From: Vibrio splendidus 12E03
Lineage (GTDB): Bacteria; Pseudomonadota; Gammaproteobacteria; Enterobacterales; Vibrionaceae
Direction of reading: 5' to 3'
NCBI RefSeq assembly: GCF_000272105.2
Contig: NZ_AJZD02000009.1
Location: 1 to 34,070, forward strand
DNA length: 34,070 nucleotides
Shown here: piece by piece, positions 8,990 to 17,419 of the stretch
Numbering within the stretch: the stretch's first letter is position 1
Layout of the letters: each line of letters starts with the position of its first letter
The notes under the pieces: model-generated
Database searches by the model: none
Seen by the model: the letters and a program-made list of their open reading frames with translations, nothing else
Told to the model about the DNA's origin: nothing
Program-made: the position numbers and the translations under genes

Positions 8990-9823
8990 ATGAAAAAACT
9001 TAAAAACTACATAGCCCTTTCTCTGTCTGTCCTAGTTCTGGGTTGCACAAGTTACCCAGAACAAGGCACCGGAGGTTTGGCAGAAAGTTACGACTCGATT
9101 AATTATCAGAACTCTGACTTCTCTCCTGTGATGCCCGATGAGCCGCTTGGTCCTGAACACGGACTACGCTTTGATTGGCAACTAGCAAAACTACATTTAG
9201 ATGCCTTAATCCAAGAAGGTGCGCGCTGGTGCTTCCCTGCTGCCGTTGTTCAAGCCATAGAAAAGCAAAATCGTATTGCACGAGAACTGCAAGGTGGTCT
9301 TCTACTGGATGCTGCCAACGACCTTGTTATCCAGAGAAAACGCCTTAATGAACTTGAAGTCCAACTCGACTACGTCACATCCCAAGCTCGCTGTGAACCG
9401 CCTAAAAATGAAAACCAATTCCGTATGCAGTTGTCTGTGATTGAACAGCTGTATGACCTATTAAATGTTGATAATCAATTCGCGCAAGACTCTACCGAAG
9501 TGAATCCAAAGTACATGGGAAAGCTGGCGGAAGCGTCTTACATTCTAAAAGAAAACAAATCGTTAGACTTAATTGTTACTGGACACGCAGATGCGACAGG
9601 CTCTGAAGAGTACAACGATAAGTTAGCACTTGGACGAGCAAAACAGGTCGAACGCTACCTGACTATATTTGGCCTAGGCGCTCAACGAATCAAAGCAGTC
9701 TCTGTTGGCGAAACCGTCCCTCTTTTTGAAGGCGAATCTGACGGCACACGTTTAACTAACCGCCGAGTAAGTATCGAAGTTATCTCGCCTAAGAATGCCG
9801 AGAAAATGGGAGGTGGATTATGA
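8990..9823 (+). CDS. sypB: OmpA-family lipoprotein, SypB-like
   Basis: A 277-residue outer membrane lipoprotein. The signal peptide ends in the lipobox LVLGC (Cys at about residue 19), followed by an unassigned helical middle and a C-terminal OmpA peptidoglycan-binding domain from about residue 195. That domain shows TGHADATGSEEYNDKLALGR and the closing LTNRRVSIEV. It should tie the polysaccharide export machinery to the cell wall. Its stop overlaps the sypC start by ATGA, so the two are translationally coupled. The order STAS-OmpA-SLBB protein matches sypA-B-C. Confidence 0.9.
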   Translation: MKKLKNYIALSLSVLVLGCTSYPEQGTGGLAESYDSINYQNSDFSPVMPDEPLGPEHGLRFDWQLAKLHLDALIQEGARWCFPAAVVQAIEKQNRIARELQGGLLLDAANDLVIQRKRLNELEVQLDYVTSQARCEPPKNENQFRMQLSVIEQLYDLLNVDNQFAQDSTEVNPKYMGKLAEASYILKENKSLDLIVTGHADATGSEEYNDKLALGRAKQVERYLTIFGLGAQRIKAVSVGETVPLFEGESDGTRLTNRRVSIEVISPKNAEKMGGGL

Positions 9824-11919
9824 AATTATTGATCGCTTTTATCATCACCCTATCGTTAAGCTTTACGAGTGTCGTCAATGCGAGCGAAGAGTTTTCAGAC
9901 GCGGTGCAAGTCGGTGACCTTATCCAAGTTAACGTACCCGGTGAAAGCACCTTAAACACTGGTTTCCAGGTGGATAAGCGTGGACGTATTACCCTTCCTG
10001 AAGTAGGCGCTGTTTTTGTTGCAGGTTACGACAGCGAACAGCTTAACAAAGTCGTTCTAGAGTCGCTGGCAACCGCTTATAAAGATCTTTCGAACGCTTC
10101 AGTGTATGTAAAAGAGCAGCAAATCATTATCTATGTGCAAGGTTATGTAGAACAGCCTGGCGAATACACTCTCGCATTAGGTTCTAGCATCCAAATGGCA
10201 CTTTACGCTGCGGGTGGTTTACGCCCGGGCGCGCAACTGGACAAGCTTATTCTTAAGCGAGGCGCGGATAAGAAAGAGTTTAACTACAAACGATTCCTTG
10301 ATTCAGGAGACGAGTCAACATTACCTACTCTGCAATCACTGGATTCACTGTTCGTTCCAGCTTCTCCATTAGTCGGTAACATTGAACAAGAGTTCGACGC
10401 AGCAAAGCTTGCTAACTCAGGTGACAGTGCAGATTCTCGTAACTCCATCAAAGTGTTTGGTGAGGTGAACGCGCCGGGTTCGTTCACTTACAAAGAGAAC
10501 ACCGACCTTGTCGACGTACTTATGCGTTCGGGCGGCGTAACTCGTTATGCCAGTGTTGAGCAAATCCGAGTGATTTCGAACAACACCCCAACGCTTTTCA
10601 ACCTAAAACGTTACTTAGATTCTGGTGACGAAAGTCTGCTTCCAATTTTACGTCCGGGTGCGACCATTTTCGTTCCCAAGCAAGAAGAAGAGATCAAATC
10701 CGGCGCCAACATGGTTTACGTGATGGGCGAAGTCGCAGCCCCTGGTGCTTTTGAAGGCAAAAGAGACGCGACCTTTATGGATATCTTGGCTAATGCGGGC
10801 GGCCCAACTCGATTTGCAGAGTCACGACAAATCCGTGTCATCAAAGCAGATGGCAGAGTGCTTAAATTCGATTTAGCGGCTTACACTGAAGGCTTACCCA
10901 ACTCTAACCCTCCTAGCATCAAAGCTGGTGACGCGATTTTCGTTCCCGAGAAAACCGACATGAACGAGAAGTCTTGGCTGAAAATCACGCCAGACAGAGC
11001 AGTTAACGTGATTGGTGAGGTCAATCGACCTGGTCGTATTGAGTGGTCAGATGAAATGAACTTCATGGGGCTATTGGCACACGTCGGCGGCCCTACGCTA
11101 CGCGCAGACACATCGAAAATCGAGGTTGTCACTGGTAGAAAGCTAGTTGTGTTTAACCTTGATGATTTTATTCGAAATGGTGCGCCACGTGACCAGATGC
11201 CACGAATTCGAGCGGGTTCTATCGTGCGCGTTCACGACTTGCCACAAGATCCTTCAGACAATAAATCACAATGGGTTCGTCAAAGCTCTGATGCTTCGAT
11301 CTACATCTTTGGACAAGTGAATGCGCCTGGTCGTTACCGCTTCACCAAAGACATGCACTTCCTTGATATCTTGTCAGCGGCTGATGGCCCAACAAAGGAT
11401 GCCGACATCCACAATGTTCGAGTAACGCATCGTGACAAAACCTATTCGCAAGTAAGCAAACTTAACTTATCACTGTACTTCGAAACCGGTGACGAATCGT
11501 TACTGCCAAACGTAACCACTGGCGACACGATTTACATCCCAGAGAAAGGCAAAAACTGGTTAGATACACCGAAAGAAGAAACCGTTCGTGTGCTTGGTGC
11601 GATTAACAACCCAGGGCGTTATGTATTCAACGACAACATGACCATTCTAGATATTCTGGCAGAAGCTGCAGGCCCTACCGACAATGCTTACGTAGAGAAA
11701 ATTACCATCGTCAATATGTCTTGTTGCCAAGGTCAGGCTCGTACTTTTGACCTTGTTGAATTCAGCAAAACGGCGAACATTTACAACCTGCCGGTGCTGC
11801 GCGCCGGTGACACGATTTACATTCCAGACCGTCGCGAAAGTTTTATTGAGAAAGCACGTGTCGGACTTGATGACATACTGCGTATCACCACGACCATCGT
11901 ATTAATAGGAGCTTTATAA
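9820..11919 (+). CDS. sypC: Polysaccharide export protein with six SLBB-type repeats, SypC-like
   Basis: A 699-residue exported protein of the Wza/OMA polysaccharide export family. A signal peptide (cleavage near SVVNA-SEE) is followed by the Poly_export domain (VGDLIQVNVPGE ... GRITLPEVG). Six SLBB-like units can be counted from the repeated G-[EQ]-x-x-x-P-G cores: VQGYVEQPGEY, VFGEVNAPGSF, VMGEVAAPGAF, VIGEVNRPGRI, IFGQVNAPGRY and VLGAINNPGRY. Each is followed by LxxLLxxAGG-like and DTIYIP/ATIFVP-like segments. This is about twice the length of E. coli Wza (379 residues), suggesting a long periplasmic column. There is no lipobox. It overlaps sypB by ATGA and sypD by one base (TAATG). Confidence 0.92.
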   Translation: MKLLIAFIITLSLSFTSVVNASEEFSDAVQVGDLIQVNVPGESTLNTGFQVDKRGRITLPEVGAVFVAGYDSEQLNKVVLESLATAYKDLSNASVYVKEQQIIIYVQGYVEQPGEYTLALGSSIQMALYAAGGLRPGAQLDKLILKRGADKKEFNYKRFLDSGDESTLPTLQSLDSLFVPASPLVGNIEQEFDAAKLANSGDSADSRNSIKVFGEVNAPGSFTYKENTDLVDVLMRSGGVTRYASVEQIRVISNNTPTLFNLKRYLDSGDESLLPILRPGATIFVPKQEEEIKSGANMVYVMGEVAAPGAFEGKRDATFMDILANAGGPTRFAESRQIRVIKADGRVLKFDLAAYTEGLPNSNPPSIKAGDAIFVPEKTDMNEKSWLKITPDRAVNVIGEVNRPGRIEWSDEMNFMGLLAHVGGPTLRADTSKIEVVTGRKLVVFNLDDFIRNGAPRDQMPRIRAGSIVRVHDLPQDPSDNKSQWVRQSSDASIYIFGQVNAPGRYRFTKDMHFLDILSAADGPTKDADIHNVRVTHRDKTYSQVSKLNLSLYFETGDESLLPNVTTGDTIYIPEKGKNWLDTPKEETVRVLGAINNPGRYVFNDNMTILDILAEAAGPTDNAYVEKITIVNMSCCQGQARTFDLVEFSKTANIYNLPVLRAGDTIYIPDRRESFIEKARVGLDDILRITTTIVLIGAL

Positions 11920-12608
11920 TGACTATTTCAGCGACCCATGCCGAAGTCGAGCAACTGTATTTAGCTTCTGAACTTAACGGCCAAAAATCAATATGCGTCA
12001 CCGCCTGCCATTCAGGTGACGGCGTAACATCTATTGCAACCGCATTAGCCGAGCGTTTTCTTCTTGCGGGTCATTCTACGCTTTATGTTGATCTCAACTT
12101 ATTCAACCCTGCTTTCAAAGATTTGAATATGCTAGAAGATAATCAGCAAGGTCAATTGATTGAACATGTTGAATCTCAGCGTACATTTATCGGTGTCCCT
12201 GCTCCACAAGTTGCTTCAACGCAATTGGCTTATAAAGATCCGACAACGTTACAAAAAGTGGTCAACAAATGGTTAGAGAAATACGACAGAGTCATCATTG
12301 ATACCTCACCGCTTCTCAACATAAACAAAGGAAACATTCCAGCGCAGTCTGTGGCGAGTGCTTGTGAAAGCACACTAATGGTTGTCGCCTATGGTGAAAC
12401 GTCGAGTCACCACCTAGAACAAGCGAAAAAGCTGCTTGATGCACAAAGTATCAATCTAATGGGCTGCGTGATGAACATGAAACAAAAGCCTAGCTTTGCA
12501 CAAGAGTTGGTCAGACAAATCAATCGAATGAAATTCATCCCCGCTAAGTTTCGCGATAGCTTGGCAAAAAAGCTGTATCAAAATGAGTTTTTGAACCTTC
12601 CGATGTAA
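11919..12608 (+). CDS. sypD: CpsD/Wzc-type P-loop protein with degenerate Walker A, SypD-like
   Basis: A 229-residue cytoplasmic P-loop protein resembling the kinase half of bacterial tyrosine kinases that pair with Wzz-type chain-length proteins (here probably SypO). The nucleotide-binding loop reads ACHSGDGVTSIA, so the invariant lysine of GxxGxGK[ST] is a valine. The Walker A' segment is LYVDLNLFNP, not the usual DxDxR form, and Walker B is RVIIDTSPLL. There is no C-terminal tyrosine cluster; only one Tyr lies in the last 20 residues (LYQNEF). The fold call is good, but kinase activity is doubtful from these substitutions. It is last in the sypABCD operon, followed by a 10-bp-stem hairpin and a 554-bp gap. 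Confidence 0.85.
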   Translation: MTISATHAEVEQLYLASELNGQKSICVTACHSGDGVTSIATALAERFLLAGHSTLYVDLNLFNPAFKDLNMLEDNQQGQLIEHVESQRTFIGVPAPQVASTQLAYKDPTTLQKVVNKWLEKYDRVIIDTSPLLNINKGNIPAQSVASACESTLMVVAYGETSSHHLEQAKKLLDAQSINLMGCVMNMKQKPSFAQELVRQINRMKFIPAKFRDSLAKKLYQNEFLNLPM

Positions 12609-13162
12609 CTTTCTTTTGCTACTTTCTGGCTGTCATTAAACCATGACAGCCACCTATCCTATTAGACTTCAAGCTCCAACAGTTCTGAATAAATAAAAAC
12701 CAAATTGAGTGTTTTTGGCGAAAATATGACTAAAAATACGATTTTAAAAACTATTCAACGCATTTCACGCACGCAAGTTGTGGTCTTACCACCTTTAAAC
12801 TCATCCAAAAATCAACAGCCCCACACCTAACTTTAGCGGTAATGTGACACAGGCGGTTAAAGTGCCATGTAAATCGCATCAAAGATGGAATTCGTACGAT
12901 TATTCCCTAAGATTATAAATAGAGGTGGTTTTTGACGAATTTGTAATAGTTTGACAAAGTTATCCGATGGCTGTTGAAACACAGTGGATGAATTGGCAAA
13001 TCACACTTCGCTGACTTTGCACGTTCATCTATTCAAACTTCACCCATCCCTCCTTCTGCTCAAATGGTTCAAATACACGGAAAGGATCACCATCGAGCAA
13101 TTTAGATAATCAATTTACCTTGGTTACCTTAGTTGTATTATTAAAGAGAAAGGAAACTCAAT
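12609..13162. other. Intergenic gap of 554 bp with a hairpin; promoter region of the ABC transporter
   Basis: A perfect 10-bp stem (TGGCTGTCAT at 12627-12636, ATGACAGCCA at 12643-12652) lies 18 bases after the sypD stop. It lacks a following T-tract, so it may be only a weak terminator or an mRNA 3'-end stabiliser. The rest is AT-rich with no credible open frame, no sigma-54 element and no SypG box. The promoter of the transporter genes must lie here, but I cannot place it. Confidence 0.5.
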
Positions 13163-14155
13163 ATGAAATACAAGTTAAGCTCCGTATTTTTGTTAGTAGC
13201 AGCAGCCAGCGGTAATGCTAACGCTGGAGAATGTGGCAGCGTAACAATCGCAGATATGAACTGGAACTCTGCAACACTGATCGCCAATATCGACCAATTC
13301 ATCCTTGAACATGGTTATGGGTGTGATGCTGAACTTATCCCTGGCGACACTATGCCAACAGGCACGTCTATGATCGAAAAAGGCCAGCCTGATGTTGCAC
13401 CTGAACTTTGGAGCAACAGCTTAAAAGACGCATTAGATAAAGGTGTTGAAGAAAAACGTCTTCGCTACGCAGGTAAAGCACTTGTGAACGGCGGCGAAGA
13501 AGGCTTTTGGGTTCCGGCTTACCTAGTTAAACAGTACCCTGAAATGGCAACCATCGAAGGCGTACGCAAGAACGCTAGCTTATTCAAACACCCTGAAGAC
13601 CCAGATACATCTGCATTCTACAGCTGCCCTGCAGGCTGGAACTGTCAGATCAGCGCCGGAAACCTGTTTAATGCTCTTGAGCTAGAAAACAGTGGTTTCA
13701 CGATTGTTGATCCAGGCTCGAGTGCCGGCTTATCTGGCTCTATCGCAAAAGCTTATGAACGTGAAGAGGCTTGGTTTGGTTACTATTGGGCACCAACCGC
13801 TGTGCTAGGTAAATATGACATGGTTAAAGTCGACTTTGGCAGTGGCGTTAATGAGGAAGAGTTCCTTAACTGTACCACCAAAGAAGATTGTGAATCGCCA
13901 AAAGCGACCATGTACCCGCCTTCACCTGTTCACACGATCACCACTGAAAGTTTTGCGTCACGAGCTCCTGAAGCGTACGACTACTTTACTAAACGTGGTT
14001 TCACAAACGACAAAATGAACTCGTTACTTGCTTGGATGGAAGACAACCAAGCTGATGGCGAAGAAGCGAGTCTGCATTTCTTAAGTGAATTCCCAGAAGT
14101 ATGGCACCCATGGGTTTCTCAAGAAGTGGCTAAGAAAGTTGAAGCAGAGCTGTAA
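13163..14155 (+). CDS. Glycine betaine/choline-type ABC transporter substrate-binding protein
   Basis: A 330-residue periplasmic binding protein of the OpuAC/ProX family. A clear signal peptide (cleavage near GNANA-GEC) is followed by the opening VTIADMNWNSATLIANIDQ and a tryptophan-rich binding region (PELWSNSLKDAL, GFWVPAYL, AWFGYYWAPTAVLGKYD). Those aromatic residues are typical of cages that bind quaternary ammonium compounds. Cysteine pairs near CPAGWNC and CTTKEDC may form disulfides. It is first of three transporter genes placed between sypD and the HPt gene. Ligand choice (glycine betaine, proline betaine, choline) cannot be read from sequence alone. The ATG has AAAGGAAA upstream. Confidence 0.9.
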   Translation: MKYKLSSVFLLVAAASGNANAGECGSVTIADMNWNSATLIANIDQFILEHGYGCDAELIPGDTMPTGTSMIEKGQPDVAPELWSNSLKDALDKGVEEKRLRYAGKALVNGGEEGFWVPAYLVKQYPEMATIEGVRKNASLFKHPEDPDTSAFYSCPAGWNCQISAGNLFNALELENSGFTIVDPGSSAGLSGSIAKAYEREEAWFGYYWAPTAVLGKYDMVKVDFGSGVNEEEFLNCTTKEDCESPKATMYPPSPVHTITTESFASRAPEAYDYFTKRGFTNDKMNSLLAWMEDNQADGEEASLHFLSEFPEVWHPWVSQEVAKKVEAEL

Positions 14156-14233
14156 GAGCTTGATTTGATAAAAAGTAATTACGCTTCAACAATAAAACAG
14201 AAATAACGTCGCTATACTTGATGTTATTCATGA

Positions 14234-14287
14234 TTCGGAGCCCTTTTCATTAGCGATTTTCTTATCGCATGGACAAGTGGCTCCGAA
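14234..14287 (+). promoter_or_regulatory. Long hairpin between substrate-binding protein and permease genes
   Basis: TTCGGAGCC (14234-14242) pairs perfectly with GGCTCCGAA (14279-14287), and an inner stem GCGAT/ATCGC (14253-14257/14264-14268) lies in the loop. There is no T-tract; the permease ribosome binding site begins a few bases later. It could protect the upstream mRNA 3' end or reduce permease translation, giving more binding protein than membrane components. Confidence 0.6.
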
Positions 14288-14302
14288 CTATAAGGATATA
14301 AA

Positions 14303-15202
14303 ATGGCTGACAGCAATTGGTTATCAAGCTTTCCAGAGATGGAACGCGGTGATTTACGAACCATAAAAAAGACGCTAGATGGCGCATATCGTGAATTTTC
14401 CCGTGAATACGGCGAAATGATTGAATCTCTCTTTGACCCTCTTCTTTCATTCCTCGTTTGGTTTGAAAAACTCCTTATCTCAACACCTTGGATTATAGTC
14501 CTGGCTGTGTGTACCAGCCTTGTTTACGCAGCAAGCCGTTCTTGGAAACTGGCTTTAGGCTGTGTGGTTTCACTCCTTCTCATTGGTTACTTTGGAATGT
14601 GGGAAGACACCATGCGGACGCTCAGTATCATCACTGTGTGTACCTTGGTATCGATATTCTTAGGCATTCCGATTGGTATTGCTATGGCTCGTTCAAATCG
14701 GGCTCAATCTATCGTTACGCCGATGCTCGATATCATGCAAACCATGCCTGCATTCGTTTACCTGATTCCTGTTGTGATGCTACTCGGCATCGGTAAGATT
14801 CCAGGGCTAATCGCCGTGGTTATCTACGCGATTCCACCTGTGATTCGTTTAACTAACCTAGGCATACGCCTAGTCGACAAAGAAGTCCTTGAAGCCGCTA
14901 CCGCATTTGGTGCGAGCAAAAAGCAACGCTTATGGGGTGTTCAACTTCCTCTAGCAATGCCAACGATTATGGCGGGTATCAACCAAACCATCATGATGGC
15001 GCTGTCTATGGTTGTTATCGCATCCATGATTGGTGTTAAAGGCCTAGGACAACCGGTTCTCAAATCGATTACTAACCAGTACTTCACATTAGGCTTGATG
15101 AATGGTTTCGCCATCGTTGCCCTCGCAATCCTTTTTGACCGCGCTTCACAAGCGTACGCAAGAAGAACTAATGCGCATTTAGGAGGATTCAAGCATGACT
15201 AA
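14303..15202 (+). CDS. Glycine betaine-type ABC transporter permease (ProW-like)
   Basis: A 299-residue inner membrane permease. An N-terminal amphipathic region of about 45 residues is followed by about 6-7 hydrophobic helices and the binding-protein-dependent permease signature EAATAFGASKKQRLWGVQLPLAMPTIMAGI (quoted in part: EAATAFGASKKQRLWGVQLP), which forms the coupling loop to the ATPase. The length and layout match ProW/OpuAB. The ATG follows AAGGA. Its stop overlaps the ATPase start by eight bases, so the two are coupled. It would carry the compatible solute delivered by the upstream binding protein. Confidence 0.92.
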   Translation: MADSNWLSSFPEMERGDLRTIKKTLDGAYREFSREYGEMIESLFDPLLSFLVWFEKLLISTPWIIVLAVCTSLVYAASRSWKLALGCVVSLLLIGYFGMWEDTMRTLSIITVCTLVSIFLGIPIGIAMARSNRAQSIVTPMLDIMQTMPAFVYLIPVVMLLGIGKIPGLIAVVIYAIPPVIRLTNLGIRLVDKEVLEAATAFGASKKQRLWGVQLPLAMPTIMAGINQTIMMALSMVVIASMIGVKGLGQPVLKSITNQYFTLGLMNGFAIVALAILFDRASQAYARRTNAHLGGFKHD

Positions 15203-16427
15203 ACCATTGATTGAAATTAGTGGTCTATACAAGGTGTTTGGACCGAAACCAATGTCTGTTATGAACAGAGTTCAAAACGGCGAACACAAAGATCAGATTC
15301 TTGCGGATACGGGTCATACCGTTGGTTTGAAAGAGATTAACCTTGAGATTAACCGTGGCGAAATCTTTGTAATTATGGGGCTTTCTGGCTCGGGTAAATC
15401 GACGCTGATTCGCCACTTCAACCGTTTGATTGACCCGACTCAAGGTAAAATCATGGTTGAAGGCATTGATGTAATGAGCCTCAACACTAAAGAGTTAGAA
15501 GAGTTCCGTCGTCATAAAATGTCGATGGTATTCCAGCGCTTTGGTTTAATGCCTCATCGCACTGTGGTTGAAAACGTTGCGTATGGGTTGGAAGTACAAG
15601 GCATCAAAAAAGAAGACCGTTTAGCGAAAGCCAACGAATGGTTAGAAACGGTGGGCTTAAAAGGTTACGGCAAGCAATACCCAGCGCAACTTTCAGGTGG
15701 TCAGCAACAACGTGTTGGCCTTTCTCGCGCTTTATGTACTAACGCTGAAATCTTATTAATGGATGAAGCCTTTTCGGCACTCGATCCTTTGATCCGAAGC
15801 GAAATGCAAGACCAGCTTATCGAACTTCAAGAGAAGCTTCATAAGACGATTGTTTTCATCACTCATGATCTGGACGAAGCACTCCGCCTAGGCGATAGAA
15901 TCGCAATTTTGAAAGACGGCGAGTTAGTACAACAAGGCACACCACATGAGATTCTGCTAAATCCAGCCGATGATTACGTGGAAGCGTTCGTGAAAGACGT
16001 AAACCGCGCTCGTGCATTGACCGTTGAAACCGTTATGCAACCTCCTCTGTATCGAATCACATCAGAAACGATTGAAGGTGCTTTGGCACAAATGAAGATG
16101 CTTAAAAACGATTACGCTTATCACGTAACGGATGACGGCTATCAAGGCCTAGTCACACAAGAAAGTCTACAAGACGCCGTTGAAGATTCATCGGTACATG
16201 ACTTTAGTGACGAGATATACGAAGAAGTCCCTGCCATCTTACCTGATGCGGTGATTGAAGAAGTGCTACCAGACACTATGTCTTGTGACTACTCTCTTCC
16301 AGTTGTTGATGAAGACGGTAATCTAAAAGGTGAACTAGAGAGAAGCGCTGTTGCTGATATCTTCTCAGAAAGTAGCGAGGAAGAAGTAGAAGCCGACCCA
16401 AAGCCAAAGATTGATAAAGCTTCGTAG
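15195..16427 (+). CDS. Glycine betaine-type ABC transporter ATPase (ProV-like)
   Basis: A 410-residue ABC ATPase. Walker A is GLSGSGKST near residue 64, the Q-loop region is MVFQRFGLMPH, the signature is LSGGQQQRVGL, Walker B is ILLMDEAFSALD, and the switch His is in FITHDLDEALRLGD. An N-terminal insert before Walker A (about residues 18-45) is typical of ProV. Beyond residue 265 (VNRARALTVETVMQPP) a CBS-like region follows, which in ProV/OpuAA relatives senses ionic strength. An acidic tail (FSESSEEEVEADPKPK) ends the protein. AGGAGG precedes the ATG. A strong terminator at 16505-16542 closes the operon. Confidence 0.93.
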   Translation: MTKPLIEISGLYKVFGPKPMSVMNRVQNGEHKDQILADTGHTVGLKEINLEINRGEIFVIMGLSGSGKSTLIRHFNRLIDPTQGKIMVEGIDVMSLNTKELEEFRRHKMSMVFQRFGLMPHRTVVENVAYGLEVQGIKKEDRLAKANEWLETVGLKGYGKQYPAQLSGGQQQRVGLSRALCTNAEILLMDEAFSALDPLIRSEMQDQLIELQEKLHKTIVFITHDLDEALRLGDRIAILKDGELVQQGTPHEILLNPADDYVEAFVKDVNRARALTVETVMQPPLYRITSETIEGALAQMKMLKNDYAYHVTDDGYQGLVTQESLQDAVEDSSVHDFSDEIYEEVPAILPDAVIEEVLPDTMSCDYSLPVVDEDGNLKGELERSAVADIFSESSEEEVEADPKPKIDKAS

Positions 16428-16504
16428 TCCTACTTTTCGTGATTTAAAGCACGGCTGTCTAAATTATCGCTATTTAGGTTAATCTAAACTACATAAACCG
16501 CTCT

Positions 16505-16542
16505 AAGACCACTGTTGCTAATTCACTGCAGTGGTCTTTTTT
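16505..16542 (+). terminator. Intrinsic terminator of the ABC transporter operon
   Basis: AAGACCACTG (16505-16514) pairs with CAGTGGTCTT (16529-16538) and is followed by a T-run. It separates the transporter transcript from the HPt gene. Confidence 0.85.
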
Positions 16543-16725
16543 ATTTGTATTGGCCTCGTTTTATCCTGAGATCTACCCGCATCTTAGGCTTTATAGGCAC
16601 CTAAGTTTGTATTTCATAAGAGAAAACAAAAATTAAATCAGTCCGTTAGGTTTGTCACAAAGCCAGTAGCAAGATGAACGAGATGCCAAATATTGCGCTA
16701 TTTGTACGGCAACCAGTTGAAATTA

Positions 16726-16744
16726 TTCTAGAAAATGACTAGAA
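16726..16744. promoter_or_regulatory. Inverted repeat upstream of the HPt gene, possible operator
   Basis: TTCTAG and CTAGAA flank AAAATGA at 16726-16744, ending 47 bp before the HPt ATG. It does not fit the SypG box. It lies in the 5' region of a gene that starts a transcription unit, so an operator is possible but unsupported beyond the symmetry. Confidence 0.3.
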
Positions 16745-16791
16745 CTTAATAGTACTCACGGATATTAAGCTCAACAAAAGGACTTAGTTTG

Positions 16792-17196
16792 ATGAATTCT
16801 ACTTTAGCGTCAGACGCAGCTACAAATCTAAACTCACAACAAGTGAGTGAGCTTGTCGATGAAAGCGTTCTGGAGCAAATGATTCGCGATACAAGTGCGG
16901 ACATTATCCCTGTCTTGATCGACCATTATGTCGAAGAATCACAAACACGCTTGGTCGCCATAAAAGAGGCTGTCACGCAGAAAGACGCTCAAACACTTGA
17001 GTTCGAGGTTCACACTCTCGGCAGCACAGCGCTTTCGTTAGGTAATCGCCCTTTGGGTGAATTAGCTCGCGCTTTAGAAAAGAAATGCTTAGAACAGAGT
17101 CATGATGCTGCATTTCGACAAGTTGATGAATTACTAGAGCTCGCAGAGCGTTCAATAAAAGCCTTGCTTGAAAGGAAAGAGGCAGGCTTCAGCTAG
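16792..17196 (+). CDS. Stand-alone HPt phosphotransfer protein
   Basis: A 134-residue four-helix-bundle HPt domain with no kinase or receiver attached. The phosphoacceptor His is residue 74 in VHTLGSTALSLG; the usual Lys after HTL is Gly. The following LGNRPLGELARALEKKC fits the Hpt family. The ATG at 16792 with AAGGA nine bases upstream is preferred to the TTG just before it. It lies directly upstream of sypG, where V. fischeri has sypE and the hybrid kinase sypF, whose own HPt domain relays phosphate to SypG. I infer that this protein takes that role, receiving phosphate from a kinase encoded elsewhere. Confidence 0.88.
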   Translation: MNSTLASDAATNLNSQQVSELVDESVLEQMIRDTSADIIPVLIDHYVEESQTRLVAIKEAVTQKDAQTLEFEVHTLGSTALSLGNRPLGELARALEKKCLEQSHDAAFRQVDELLELAERSIKALLERKEAGFS

Positions 17197-17419
17197 CTTT
17201 GCATGCTCATTATCGGTAGCAGATTAAAAACTCAAAACAGTCGTTATTAATATAGTCGCCATAAGGTGTGCTCCATCATGAACAACAATGTGAGAAGTTA
17301 TACAGGCCGCTTCTTAAAAGATTGCATGCGGTAGATAACAAATACACAAGACTCGTATTGATGGTTACATATCACTATGTTATTGATTGGTTAGGATAAA
17401 GTTTCAAAAGGAATATACA

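Noticed and set aside
12627..12652. Perfect hairpin as a strong terminator after sypD
   Set aside because: No T-tract follows, so I list it only as a hairpin in the gap entry.
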